Positions 1-8,275 of a stretch of DNA of 64,000 nt are shown here, in pieces. The position numbers and the translations under genes are program-made. The stretch spans positions 508,471 to 572,470 of the forward strand of contig NZ_JWIG01000001.1 in the NCBI RefSeq assembly GCF_000814675.1, in the 5' to 3' direction. Each line of letters begins with the position of its first letter. Within the stretch, counting starts at the first letter, position 1. A model generated the notes under the pieces. That model did not search any database. It was not told the origin of the DNA and saw only the letters and a program-made list of their open reading frames with translations. The DNA is from Pseudoalteromonas distincta (GTDB lineage Bacteria; Pseudomonadota; Gammaproteobacteria; Enterobacterales; Alteromonadaceae).

Positions 1-184
1 ACAAAGAATTTATTCTTTTTTATTGTGTGTACCTGTATAAAACATAAATAACATTGTATTTACATCGACTTTTGTTTATAAAGTAAGTTGAATGGACTCT
101 TGAAATAAGTAATTGACTTATAAGTATAAAAATCAAGCGCCTATCAATAAAAACTTCTGCAATTATCTATATGGACAAAAATTT

Positions 185-865
185 ATGCGAATTAACCAAA
201 GCCACATTAAAACAATTGTAATCGCTGCAATTACAGCTTCCTCTTTAGCTGGGTGTGCTACAACATCATCAAAAGTAATAGAAACACCAGCTGTTGCTAG
301 CTATAACACAACCTACTCAGGTACAAAAAGCAAACTAGTCGTAGGTCAGTTTGTAAACCGTTCGAGCTTTCAAAATGGTATATTTTCATCAGGCCAAGAC
401 CGTTTAGGCAGCCAAGCAAAAACAACACTAATGAGCCACTTACAACAAACAAATCGCTTTAGTGTGCTTGATCGCGACAATATGGCAGCCCTTGCAGAAG
501 AAGCAAAGTTAACAGGTACAAAACAAGTTCTTAGCGGTGCTAAATTTGTTGTAACTGGTGATGTAACAGAGTTTGGCCGTAAAGCCATTGGCGATCGCCA
601 GCTTTTTGGTTTATTGGGTAAAGGTAAATCGCAAATTGCTTATGCTAAAGTAACGCTTAATGTTGTTGATGTTACTACATCAGAAGTTATTTATTCAGTG
701 CAAGGTGCTGGTGAATACAGCCTATCAGAACGTGAAGTTATTGGTTTTGGTAGCACAGCTTCATACGATGCCACATTAAATGGCAAAGTACTTGACCTAG
801 CTATTCGCGAAGTCGTTAACAAGTTAGTTACTGGTCTTGAAGCTGGCCAATGGGGCAATAAATAA
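185..865 (+). CDS. CsgG/HfaB-like outer-membrane lipoprotein
   Basis: Predicted 226-residue lipoprotein with a lipobox (LAGC, Cys24) after a hydrophobic signal segment. The mature part (KLVVGQFVNRSSF, then FSVLDRDNMAALAEEAKL and ADVTEFGR-like segments) matches the CsgG/HfaB family fold, which is used in curli and holdfast secretion and in other envelope lipoproteins. An in-frame TTG at 113 would add 24 residues ahead of the signal peptide, so ATG 185 is preferred. It is the first gene of three; its stop overlaps the next start by one base (TAATG). No curli subunit genes are present, so a secretion role is not supported. The family assignment is fairly safe; the function is unknown. Confidence 0.8.
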   Translation: MRINQSHIKTIVIAAITASSLAGCATTSSKVIETPAVASYNTTYSGTKSKLVVGQFVNRSSFQNGIFSSGQDRLGSQAKTTLMSHLQQTNRFSVLDRDNMAALAEEAKLTGTKQVLSGAKFVVTGDVTEFGRKAIGDRQLFGLLGKGKSQIAYAKVTLNVVDVTTSEVIYSVQGAGEYSLSEREVIGFGSTASYDATLNGKVLDLAIREVVNKLVTGLEAGQWGNK

Positions 866-1212
866 TGAAAAAGCTAATTACCTTAGCATTTGTTTGTATA
901 GCCCTAACGGGTTGTAACTCAACGAAAGAACCTATTTACTATTACGGTGACTATAGCACTGCCGTATACGCCTATTTAAAAGCAGATGACGTAACAGCCG
1001 AAGAGCAAATTAGTATGCTTGAGCAAATTATTGCCGATGCCGCAAACAAAAGTAAGAATGTTGCACCTGGCCTACATGCTCACCTAGGTATGCTGTACTT
1101 TGAAACGGGTAATCCTTCATTAGGCACTACTCACTTCGAAACTGAGAAATCACTTTTCCCAGAATCAGTTCATTACATCGACTTCCTTCTAAAATCTGCG
1201 AAAGGCGCTTAA
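865..1212 (+). CDS. DUF4810-type small lipoprotein
   Basis: 115 residues with a lipoprotein signal (LTGC, Cys17). The remainder (YYYGDYSTAVYAYLK, then a helical TPR-like stretch LHAHLGMLYFETGNPSLGTTHFETEKSLFPES) is typical of DUF4810 proteins, which recur between CsgG-like and DUF799/GNA1162-like lipoproteins. The start overlaps the stop of the upstream gene by one base, and the next gene begins one base after this stop, so the three are almost certainly one operon. The three proteins probably form or regulate an envelope complex; the biochemical role is unknown. Confidence 0.8.
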   Translation: MKKLITLAFVCIALTGCNSTKEPIYYYGDYSTAVYAYLKADDVTAEEQISMLEQIIADAANKSKNVAPGLHAHLGMLYFETGNPSLGTTHFETEKSLFPESVHYIDFLLKSAKGA

Positions 1213-1213
1213 T

Positions 1214-1891
1214 ATGCTTAATTTAAAATCATACACAGCGATCGCATTAGTCGCATTACTCGCTGGTTGTGTTTCACCTCCACCAGCACATGACTACACA
1301 GCATTTAAACAAGCAGACCCTCACTCAGTTATTATTTTACCTCCGCTAAATAATACACCTGAAGTAATTGCACCATACAGTGTGATGACTCAAATGGTCG
1401 CGCCTATAGCTGAGTCGGGTTTTTATGTTTTTCCTGTAGCTTTAGTTGATCAAACCTTTAAAGGTAATGGCCTCACTGTTGCAAGCGACGTACACCAAGT
1501 ACCGGTGAATAAATTACATGAAATTTTTGGTGCAGACTCTGCGCTTTACATCACTATTGAAGAATACGGCACTAGCTATGTTGTAATTTCTAGCGAAACA
1601 GCTGTAACTGTGTCAGCCTCACTAGTTGATTTACGCACTGGCGAGCAATTATGGCAAGGCAAAGCAAGAGCCTCTTCAGCTGAACAACAAAGTAATGGCG
1701 GTGGTGGCCTTGTAGGTATGCTTGTTATTGCAGCAATCAATCAAATTGCTGAAACGGTAACCGATAAAGGCTTTGAAATCGCAGCAATGACTTCAACACG
1801 CTTACTTTCTTCAGATGTTTACAACGGCTTATTATATGGACCTCGTTCACCTAATTATGGCCAACCAGCACCAAGCGAAAAGAAAAAATAA
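1214..1891 (+). CDS. DUF799 / GNA1162-like lipoprotein
   Basis: 225-residue lipoprotein (LLAGC, Cys19). The core SVIILPPLNNTPEVIAPYSVMTQMVAPIAESGFYVFPVALVDQTFK-type region fits the DUF799/GNA1162 family described from Neisseria and other proteobacteria. A Gly-rich segment (SNGGGGLVGMLV) lies near residue 165. It is the third gene of the CsgG-like/DUF4810/DUF799 operon, and a strong terminator follows at 1921. Its function is not established; the family resembles TolB-N/LpoB-like lipoproteins. Confidence 0.8.
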   Translation: MLNLKSYTAIALVALLAGCVSPPPAHDYTAFKQADPHSVIILPPLNNTPEVIAPYSVMTQMVAPIAESGFYVFPVALVDQTFKGNGLTVASDVHQVPVNKLHEIFGADSALYITIEEYGTSYVVISSETAVTVSASLVDLRTGEQLWQGKARASSAEQQSNGGGGLVGMLVIAAINQIAETVTDKGFEIAAMTSTRLLSSDVYNGLLYGPRSPNYGQPAPSEKKK

Positions 1892-1920
1892 CTCTTATTG
1901 TTATTAACCTAAATCTTAAA

Positions 1921-1955
1921 AAGGCCGAATCATTAAATGGGATTCGGCCTTTTTA
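1921..1955 (+). terminator. Rho-independent terminator after the lipoprotein operon
   Basis: Arms AAGGCCGAATC and GATTCGGCCTT around a 9-base loop are followed by a T run. The A run before the left arm means it could also work on the other strand. Confidence 0.85.
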
Positions 1956-2015
1956 ATAAAAGCTTACCTAGCTAAAAACCTTAGCAAAGTTACTTTTAAG
2001 TATTTAGAGCAGATT

Positions 2016-2324
2016 TTAAAAACTAAAATTAATAGCAACAGAAAAAATAGTTTTTATAATAATACTAACTAAAAAAGCCACCATAAAAAACATAGCAAAT
2101 GCAGAAACAGCCCCGCCACCGGTATACCCTGCTTTAGCTTTTTCCACCATCAATACATAAATTCCTAATCCTACGCTTACCTTAAACCATAGCCAGTAAT
2201 CGTTGCTAAAAAGAGGAATTGCAGCAAAACCTATTATGGGCACTAATATTTTGCCCTCTTCGTTTTTGTGTAATAAATAAAAAGCCATAATCGCAATATA
2301 AAATAGAGCCGTTATATCAGGCAT
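2016..2324 (-). CDS. Small integral membrane protein, unknown function
   Basis: 102 residues with about three or four hydrophobic segments (ALFYIAIMAFYLL, ILVPIIGFAAIPLF, WFKVSVGLGIYVLMV, AFAMFFMVAFLVSIIIKTIF). It resembles small DUF6804-like membrane proteins, but that assignment is from general resemblance only. It stands alone on the minus strand between the lipoprotein operon terminator and the divergent serine hydrolase. No catalytic motif is visible. Confidence 0.6.
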   Translation of the reverse strand: MPDITALFYIAIMAFYLLHKNEEGKILVPIIGFAAIPLFSNDYWLWFKVSVGLGIYVLMVEKAKAGYTGGGAVSAFAMFFMVAFLVSIIIKTIFSVAINFSF

Positions 2325-2507
2325 ATAAATAACTTCCTTGTAAGAAAATAATAAAAACCAATAAACGCGGCGATTATACCTATTACTGAGTCCCTATAAA
2401 ATCTGATAATTGTGTTTACTTTTTAGCTGTGCAATATTAATTCACTAATAAGTACAAGGATTGCTAAACCTATTTACAGGTTTGGTATAAAAACTAAAAG
2501 GATGAAT

Positions 2508-3866
2508 ATGATTAAGCCATTTTACGCTAGCTGTTTGTTAGCCCTCTCGCTATTAACACCCAGCCTTGTAAAAGCAAACCCGACAGCCTCGCAGTATCAG
2601 GAAATTCTTAACGAGAGCCTAGTTGAAAACGAGCCCGGGGTATCGGTAATTATAAGTAAAAATGGCAAAGTACTTTTTAAAGGAGCGCGCGGGCTTGCCA
2701 ACCTTGAGCATAACATTGCACTTAATGAGCAAAGCGTTTTACGTTTAGGTTCTATTTCAAAACAATTTACTGCAGCTGCAATTATGATGCTGCAAGAGCA
2801 AGGTAAGCTAGCGGTTACCGATGATATTCATAAGTATGTTGCAAGCTTTCCTACTGAAGGCAACCTCGTCACAATCGAAAACTTATTAACCCACACCTCA
2901 GGCATCGCCAACTACACAGATGACGACGATCTCTTTGATAAAGAAATACAAGTACCCACCAGCGTTGACGATGCGTTAGCGAGATTTGCCAAACACCCAA
3001 TGGTGTTTAAACCCGGCGAAGCGATGGCTTATTCAAATACCGGCTATTCACTGCTTGGTAAAATAATTGAAGTGGCAAGTGGCCAGTCTTACAAAGACTT
3101 TATTGAACAACACATATTTAAAAAGCTAAAAATGAACCAGAGTAGTTATGAAGGGCAAGAACTTGTTGCCCATCGCGCATCTGGCTATGAGCAAACAGAG
3201 CAAGGATTTATCAACACCAGCTACATTAATATGGATTGGCCATATGCCGCTGGTGCGCTTATATCTACTCCAACTGACTTAAACATTTGGTTTAGTGCCC
3301 TATCGTCTGGCAGGCTCATTAGTAAAGCAAGTTATGAGAAGATGGTCAGCCCTTTTAAACTCAATGACGGCAGCTTTTCATCCTATGGTTACGGATTAAT
3401 TATTAAGCCTTTGAATGAATACACCGTAATTAAACACACTGGCGGAATAAATGGCTTTTTAGCACATGCACGCTATATTCCAGAGCAAAAGCTATATGTT
3501 GCAGTACTGGCTAATTCAAACCACATAACCCCTATTTTTATCAACGAAAAACTCACAGCCAAAGCACTGGGTATTGCGCTCCCCGTGTTTAAAAAAGCAG
3601 ATGTAACAGCGCAGCAGTTAGCGCCCGTATTGGGTGATTACCGTATTGATAAAAACACCTTACGCAGCCTAATTTTTGAAAATGACGTTTTGTACTCTAA
3701 GCGCACCGGTGGCGATAAAACAAAACTAATTACCATGTCTAAAAATAGCTTTTACTATCCTAATTCAAACAATTACTTAGTAATAGAAAAAGACAGCCAA
3801 GGCCAATTAGTAATGAAGTATTTTAGTGGATTATCAACAACGCCCACTGAGGCGATTAAAATTTAG
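2508..3866 (+). CDS. Exported serine hydrolase, beta-lactamase class C / PBP-type (S12)
   Basis: About 452 residues with a Sec signal peptide (cleavage near VKANP). S12 motifs are all visible: SxxK as SISK near residue 80, YxN as YSN in PGEAMAYSNTGYS, and HTGG near residue 310 (IKHTGGINGF). The N-terminal half is the beta-lactamase/transpeptidase-like domain; the last 90 residues look like the C-terminal lipocalin-like extension common in PBP4*-like hydrolases. ATG 2508 is chosen because the AAAAGG ribosome site ends 6 bases before it, while ATG 2502 touches that site. The substrate may be a peptide, ester or D-amino-acid peptide and is not predictable. Confidence 0.85.
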   Translation: MIKPFYASCLLALSLLTPSLVKANPTASQYQEILNESLVENEPGVSVIISKNGKVLFKGARGLANLEHNIALNEQSVLRLGSISKQFTAAAIMMLQEQGKLAVTDDIHKYVASFPTEGNLVTIENLLTHTSGIANYTDDDDLFDKEIQVPTSVDDALARFAKHPMVFKPGEAMAYSNTGYSLLGKIIEVASGQSYKDFIEQHIFKKLKMNQSSYEGQELVAHRASGYEQTEQGFINTSYINMDWPYAAGALISTPTDLNIWFSALSSGRLISKASYEKMVSPFKLNDGSFSSYGYGLIIKPLNEYTVIKHTGGINGFLAHARYIPEQKLYVAVLANSNHITPIFINEKLTAKALGIALPVFKKADVTAQQLAPVLGDYRIDKNTLRSLIFENDVLYSKRTGGDKTKLITMSKNSFYYPNSNNYLVIEKDSQGQLVMKYFSGLSTTPTEAIKI

Positions 3867-3924
3867 CGACAAGTTTGAGCGAGGCACACAATGCTTCGCT
3901 CTTGCTAAATAGCTCTCTCTAAAG

Positions 3925-4266
3925 CTACTTTGATTTATTAAGCATCGCTTTTAAATCGGCAAATGGAGAATGCGTTGCAGCCTCAACTTTTCGCTCTGTA
4001 GTCGACCCGCCATACATAATATGTTCGTGGTATTTATTGTGCTCATTGTCGTGGCAATAAATACACAATAACTCCCAGTTACTGCCATCCTCTGGATTAT
4101 TACTATGGTTATGATCTATATGATGCACCGTTAACTCACGTAAATTAGAGTACTCAAACTCACGGGCACAACGCCCACATACCCAAGGGTACAATCTTAA
4201 GGCTTTAATTCGGTACCCTTCCTCTTGCTTCACATAAGCCTGAGGCACTGCGTTATTCTTACTCAT
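3925..4266 (-). CDS. yajD: YajD-like HNH nuclease family protein
   Basis: 113 residues with a compact HNH/Cys4 zinc fold: WVCGRCARE near residue 30, then VHHIDHNHSNNPEDGSNWELLCIYCHDNEH. This is the arrangement of the YajD family (two CxxC pairs for structural zinc and His-His/Asn active site). YajD proteins are small predicted nucleases without a firmly established target. It is a monocistronic gene facing the serine hydrolase tail to tail. Confidence 0.85.
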   Translation of the reverse strand: MSKNNAVPQAYVKQEEGYRIKALRLYPWVCGRCAREFEYSNLRELTVHHIDHNHSNNPEDGSNWELLCIYCHDNEHNKYHEHIMYGGSTTERKVEAATHSPFADLKAMLNKSK

Positions 4267-4303
4267 AGTATTCCTGATAAATTTACTATTTCGGTGATCA
4301 ATA

Positions 4304-5239
4304 CTAAAAAAACTTAATTACTGACAAATCACCAAAAGAAGTATCTATATGCCGGCCTGTTTGCTCCCACGCGCGTAGTACGACCATAAGTTTTTTATTG
4401 TCGGAAGTCCAAGAAATTCCACCGCCGTATGCTTCAACTTTTTCGGCGCCCGAATCTTTTAACCCCAGCCCAGGGTTTGTGTTTTGAATATGCCCTTTAC
4501 CTACTTTGTATTCAGCAAATACGTGAACATTATGCGGTAACGAAAATGATAAAAGCGAGCCAATACTCGCCCCGTACGAATTAGAAATTAACTTAGTGAC
4601 CTGTGGTGCAGACGAATTTAAAAAATCAGCCTGAAACACAATATTATCTTTATTCTCAAGAGATACATGCTTGAAAGACCACGCGCCAACAATACTTAAC
4701 GACATATCAAATTTGCTGCTTAGCTTTGGCCTATTAAGAAAAAAATGCTCAAACAAAGACGCTTTATTATTGAAGGTATAAAAGTTGTGTTGGCCAGATA
4801 ACTCAAACTTGGTTGAACGTGTATTTTGCGAGAAAATTTGATCTGTTTGATTGCCGCTTAAATTGCTAGCCGTGCTTTGCAGCCCTTCAAGCGTTTGATA
4901 GTTAAATGTGATTTTAGAATTTTTAAATTTTCTATACGAGAGCAGTATATCTTGTGTTTTTGTTTCAACATCATCTTCAAAAATATCGGCTGAGTAACCA
5001 ATTTCAATGTCGTTAATATCAAAAAACACACCCACACGCTGGTTATTTATGGGCTCTAACGAAAACAGTGTTTTTTGATTACTCCCAGCCAAGTCGTCGT
5101 ATATTAGCGCGTGGCTAGTGCTTGGGTTTGAAATAGTGGTTCGTACCGATTTTAAGTCGAAGTCAAAAGCTAATACAGAACCAGATAGAAATGCCGATAA
5201 AACGGCAAAGCCCACAATAACTAAGTAATTGCGATTCAT
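4304..5239 (-). CDS. Exported protein, probable outer-membrane beta-barrel
   Basis: About 311 residues after an N-terminal signal peptide (cleavage near SVLAFD). The rest is rich in alternating hydrophobic/polar strands and ends in an aromatic residue (DLSVIKFF), a pattern typical of barrel proteins. No family was recognised. A GTG at 5248 would add three residues; ATG 5239 has a GAG motif 8 bases upstream and starts at MNRNYL. It is isolated on the minus strand between the yajD-like gene and acpH. Confidence 0.6.
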   Translation of the reverse strand: MNRNYLVIVGFAVLSAFLSGSVLAFDFDLKSVRTTISNPSTSHALIYDDLAGSNQKTLFSLEPINNQRVGVFFDINDIEIGYSADIFEDDVETKTQDILLSYRKFKNSKITFNYQTLEGLQSTASNLSGNQTDQIFSQNTRSTKFELSGQHNFYTFNNKASLFEHFFLNRPKLSSKFDMSLSIVGAWSFKHVSLENKDNIVFQADFLNSSAPQVTKLISNSYGASIGSLLSFSLPHNVHVFAEYKVGKGHIQNTNPGLGLKDSGAEKVEAYGGGISWTSDNKKLMVVLRAWEQTGRHIDTSFGDLSVIKFF

Positions 5240-5324
5240 TAAAAACACTCAAAAATTAATTTGTATTAGAGTAGCGTTTTTTTCACCTTAACTTATCACA
5301 AAAGATTAACAATTGATGAAAAAT

Positions 5325-5939
5325 TTAAATAATGCGCTTTATGCCATTTTTTGGGGTGCTTTCAAGGTCAAACTCACTTACATGCTTAACCAGCTCCGGA
5401 AAAAACGTTAAAAACACGGCTTCTAATTCATTGTAGTTACGCGTTATATCATCAGCCGCGCCCGCAAAAGTGTTCGTAAAACGAATGCGTTTGGCTATAT
5501 TATCGAGCGCAAGCCCTACTCCCTCAACGGTTTCGTACTCTTTAAACCAATCGTTTTTAGTCATACTTGTTACAACATGCTGCATTCGCGCTGGCATAAC
5601 AGGTATACGGTTATTTAAAAGCTGATAGCTGGTGTACTTAAAATCACTTAAAGGTTGCTTGCTAAATCGTTGCCAATGCACAATTAAAAAGTGATCAAAC
5701 ACCACATCAATAGCCACACCAGCAAAGCGTTTACGCTCGGGTGAAAAGTATTGTTTAGCATGTTTTACTACTGGGTGAGAGTCGGTAAATTTATCAACTA
5801 AATAATGGTTATCGAGGCCATTTTTAACCGTGTTTGGTAAGTGCTTTACATGTCTTTTTCCACCAAAGTCACCCAACAGGTTCCCAAAATGAGAATCGGC
5901 TGTGGGCTGCGCTAAATAAAGATGAGCTAAATAATTCAA
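5325..5939 (-). CDS. acpH: Acyl carrier protein phosphodiesterase (AcpH)
   Basis: 204 residues beginning MNYLAHLYLAQPT, very like E. coli AcpH (YajB). The enzyme removes 4'-phosphopantetheine from holo-ACP. HD-type metal ligands are visible in DNHYLVDKFTDSH and in GVAIDVVFDHFL. The start codon is TTG (5939), supported by alignment with the family N-terminus and an AGAG motif upstream. It is monocistronic and cytoplasmic. Length is close to the family norm (about 193). Confidence 0.9.
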   Translation of the reverse strand: MNYLAHLYLAQPTADSHFGNLLGDFGGKRHVKHLPNTVKNGLDNHYLVDKFTDSHPVVKHAKQYFSPERKRFAGVAIDVVFDHFLIVHWQRFSKQPLSDFKYTSYQLLNNRIPVMPARMQHVVTSMTKNDWFKEYETVEGVGLALDNIAKRIRFTNTFAGAADDITRNYNELEAVFLTFFPELVKHVSEFDLESTPKNGIKRII

Positions 5940-6096
5940 AGTGTTCTCTGATTGGCTAATACAAATAAATAATAACGCAAATTTAAACCAAACTCACATT
6001 CGTGTTTAAAGCAGTACTTATGGTTTTTCTTACCAGTTTTTACTCAAACATACTGCAAAGTATTGTATAAACATCGCAACTATAAAACGTTTATAT

Positions 6097-6129
6097 AAAA
6101 AGCCGCTATATCAGCTATGGCGGCTTTTT
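6097..6129 (-). terminator. Terminator downstream of chaB
   Basis: Arms AAAAGCCGC and GCGGCTTTTT around a 13-base loop, with T runs available on both strands. It sits 34 bases past the chaB stop. Confidence 0.75.
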
Positions 6130-6162
6130 AATGCTTCAGCCTTGTTGTTAGTTTGATCAAAA

Positions 6163-6396
6163 CTAATTACTCGACTTTACCCAATTTCCATTATCATTTT
6201 TGCTATAACTATTTTTAACCGCCGACCAAGCTACTTTGTGCGCTGTTGTTTCGCGGTCATCATCGTTTTTTCTATCGCTAGGGTCCTTATAGGTATCCCA
6301 CGCACTATTAAACGCCTCTTGATATATCTCTTGAGCATGTTTAGGTAAGTTACTCTTTACCGACTCAGGTAATTCATCACGATTTTTATATGGCAT
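6163..6396 (-). CDS. chaB: ChaB family protein
   Basis: 77 residues, MPYKNRDELPESVKSNLPKH at the N-terminus and an AHKVAWSAVKNSY segment, closely matching E. coli ChaB (76 residues). ChaB is named as a putative regulator of the ChaA cation/H+ antiporter, and related small proteins occur in stress contexts; no chaA lies nearby. The start at 6396 is preferred over an upstream in-frame ATG at 6420 because AAGGAG lies just ahead of it and the family begins with MPY. The upstream sodC ends 17 bases away, so the two may be co-transcribed. Confidence 0.9.
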   Translation of the reverse strand: MPYKNRDELPESVKSNLPKHAQEIYQEAFNSAWDTYKDPSDRKNDDDRETTAHKVAWSAVKNSYSKNDNGNWVKSSN

Positions 6397-6412
6397 AACT
6401 TGCTCCTTGTAT

Positions 6413-6982
6413 TTACTCAATTACGCCACAAGCAACACGTTTGCCACCGCCGCCTAATGGCTTTGGCTTATCTGCATAGTTATCACTTCCTTCGTGAATC
6501 ATTACTGCGTGTTGTTTAAGTTTTTCAAGCGTGAGCCTTGGTGCTAAAACAGGCGATTTAGCTTGGCCACTTTCATTTACATACAACGCCGGTAAATCGC
6601 CTAAATGGCTATCCCCCCAAGGAGCATCATGATGCTCGCTAGCTTTTGGATCGAAATGCCCACCAGCGGCGCCCCCCGGCACAACTTTATCGCCTTTTTT
6701 CTTGGGTTCACAACTAGCAAATTGGTGAACATGAAAACCATGCATCCCCGATGTTAAACCTTTTAAACTTGGTGTAAAAACAACACCGTTATCATTTTCT
6801 GTTAGTGTAATAGTACCTAGTGATTGCCCTTGACCTGACTTAGTTACTTGGTGCATTTGAACTTTTACATTAGCCAGTGCGCTATTTTGTAGTAACACAC
6901 CGGTAAGTAGTATCGCAAAAGCTGGTTTTAAAACGCGGGTTAAAGGTCTTTTAGCGTTTGAATCAAACTGCAAACAATTCAT
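6413..6982 (-). CDS. sodC: Cu/Zn superoxide dismutase, periplasmic
   Basis: 189 residues with a Sec signal (AILLTGVLLQNSALA). SodC motifs are complete: HGFHVHQFASCE (copper His and disulfide Cys), GGHFDP, a MIHEGSDNYADKP copper/zinc region, and the closing GGGGKRVACGVIE with the second disulfide Cys. It dismutates superoxide in the periplasm. Three ATG codons occur in a row (6988, 6985, 6982); GAGGAG abuts the first and lies 6 bases from the third, so 6982 is chosen. chaB follows closely on the same strand. Confidence 0.92.
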   Translation of the reverse strand: MNCLQFDSNAKRPLTRVLKPAFAILLTGVLLQNSALANVKVQMHQVTKSGQGQSLGTITLTENDNGVVFTPSLKGLTSGMHGFHVHQFASCEPKKKGDKVVPGGAAGGHFDPKASEHHDAPWGDSHLGDLPALYVNESGQAKSPVLAPRLTLEKLKQHAVMIHEGSDNYADKPKPLGGGGKRVACGVIE

Positions 6983-7569
6983 CATCATCTCCTCGTTAGT
7001 ATCAAATTAATAAAGCAATAACGCTAAATTAAGCGACTATTAAACAAGTAGTTTCAATGTATATACCAGCCCTACGCGTAAACATGATTTTATGTATTAT
7101 TTATTTTTAATTTATTGATTAAAAAGTAAATTTATAGTTTTTATTACGTTTAAATAAATAGCTAATTAATTAAAAAAACTGACTTTCACCCAAAAGTTAA
7201 GCAAAAACCAAGGCATATTTACAAACAGAATGGCAACTTTACAAAACTCATAAAAGAAGATTACCGACGATCCAACCCAAAAAGACAAGCCAAGTTAAAA
7301 AGTAGCTATTAAAAAGGCCATTATTATATAGGCGGTAGTCTCGAGAGTTGGTGTTGTTAGGGAGGCCTTACGACATGTAATAAAAAGCGCCTATCTAAAT
7401 AAGTCTTTTCTATAATCAAAGCATGTTTAAAACCAATTTACTTATATATGGAGTTTATTTAATGACAAAAAATTACGTTAATATTTATAATTGCTCCGCC
7501 GTTAAAAACGAAAAAAAGGTGAAACTAAGTTTCACCTTTTTAATTAATTTTGAAACTAATTAGTTAGCA
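6983..7569. other. Intergenic stretch between sodC and the glycine-zipper gene
   Basis: 587 AT-rich bases. The only clear element is the terminator at 7513-7541. A more GC-balanced patch at 7321-7395 carries weak inverted matches (ATAGGCG near 7328 with CGCCTAT near 7390), which could mark a small RNA, but no promoter or terminator pairing supports it. A 33-codon ORF at 7462-7563 runs through the terminator and is not considered a gene. Confidence 0.4.
7513..7541 (-). terminator. Terminator downstream of the glycine-zipper gene
   Basis: Perfect 14-base arms (AAAAAGGTGAAACT and its complement) form a hairpin with A/T runs at both ends. It lies 29 bases past the stop of the minus-strand gene and could act on both strands. 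Confidence 0.8.
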
Positions 7570-8064
7570 TTAAGCCGTAGAAACGTTACTTGCGCCTGCA
7601 TTGTTAAGTATTTCTTCAATAGCGTTTTTGTTGTCACTATCGTACTTAACACCAATTAATATAGAGCCCTTTTCAATGGCATCTTCATAATACTTAATTT
7701 CGTGCTCAGGAATAAATGCACCAATTGCAGCACCTAAAGTACCACCTACTGCGGCGCCTGCGCCACCAGCAGCACATGCTGCGACTAATGGTCCGGCAAC
7801 TAATAAGCCCGTACCACCTGTTGCTACAGTACCTACTGCAGTAAAACCGCCAATAATTGCAGCAAGAATACCACCTGAAGCCGCGCCTACAAGGCCACCT
7901 TCAGCGGCTTTTGTACCTTCGTCTACAGCAAAATCTTCCTTTGCGTATGAGTCGTTGGCTACAATGCTTATGTCAGCTTCATTAATACCTAAAGCTTCTA
8001 ATCTATAAATTGCGAGTGTTGCTTGTGATGCACTTTCGAACAACCCAGTAATAACGGTACTCAT
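7570..8064 (-). CDS. Glycine-zipper protein with YflT/general-stress-like N-terminus
   Basis: 164 residues. Residues 1-45 (VITGLFESASQATLAIYRLEALGI, then DISIVAND) resemble the general stress protein 17M/YflT-type domain that opens many envelope stress proteins. Residues 55-120 are a run of Gly/Ala zippers (GGLVGAASGGILAAIIGGF, later GGAGAAVGGTLGAAIGAF) able to insert in membranes. The C-terminus (ILIGVKYDSDNKNAIEEILNNAGA) repeats the small alpha/beta fold. It is preceded by GGAG and is monocistronic with its own terminator. A stress role is inferred only from domain resemblance. Confidence 0.7.
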   Translation of the reverse strand: MSTVITGLFESASQATLAIYRLEALGINEADISIVANDSYAKEDFAVDEGTKAAEGGLVGAASGGILAAIIGGFTAVGTVATGGTGLLVAGPLVAACAAGGAGAAVGGTLGAAIGAFIPEHEIKYYEDAIEKGSILIGVKYDSDNKNAIEEILNNAGASNVSTA

Positions 8065-8275
8065 AATAACTCCTTTATTTTATTTAAGAAAATACACTTA
8101 CTACTAAGCAAAACCCAAACCACAAATTTAACTGTTAAAAATCAACACCTTACACAGGCAATTGTATCGATTTACTTGTTTAAAAGGTAAAAATTGCTAA
8201 GCTTTGTAAAAAACTCCTACTAATATAAGAAAACTTACTAGTAAGCAGTACGCAGCTTTAAATCAAAATAAATTA

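Noticed and set aside
1-184. A gene start at TTG 113
   Set aside because: It would add 24 polar residues before the lipoprotein signal; ATG 185 gives a standard lipoprotein N-terminus.
7462-7563. 33-codon plus-strand ORF with GGAG upstream
   Set aside because: Half of it lies in a terminator hairpin of the opposite gene, so the peptide sequence is dictated by the hairpin.
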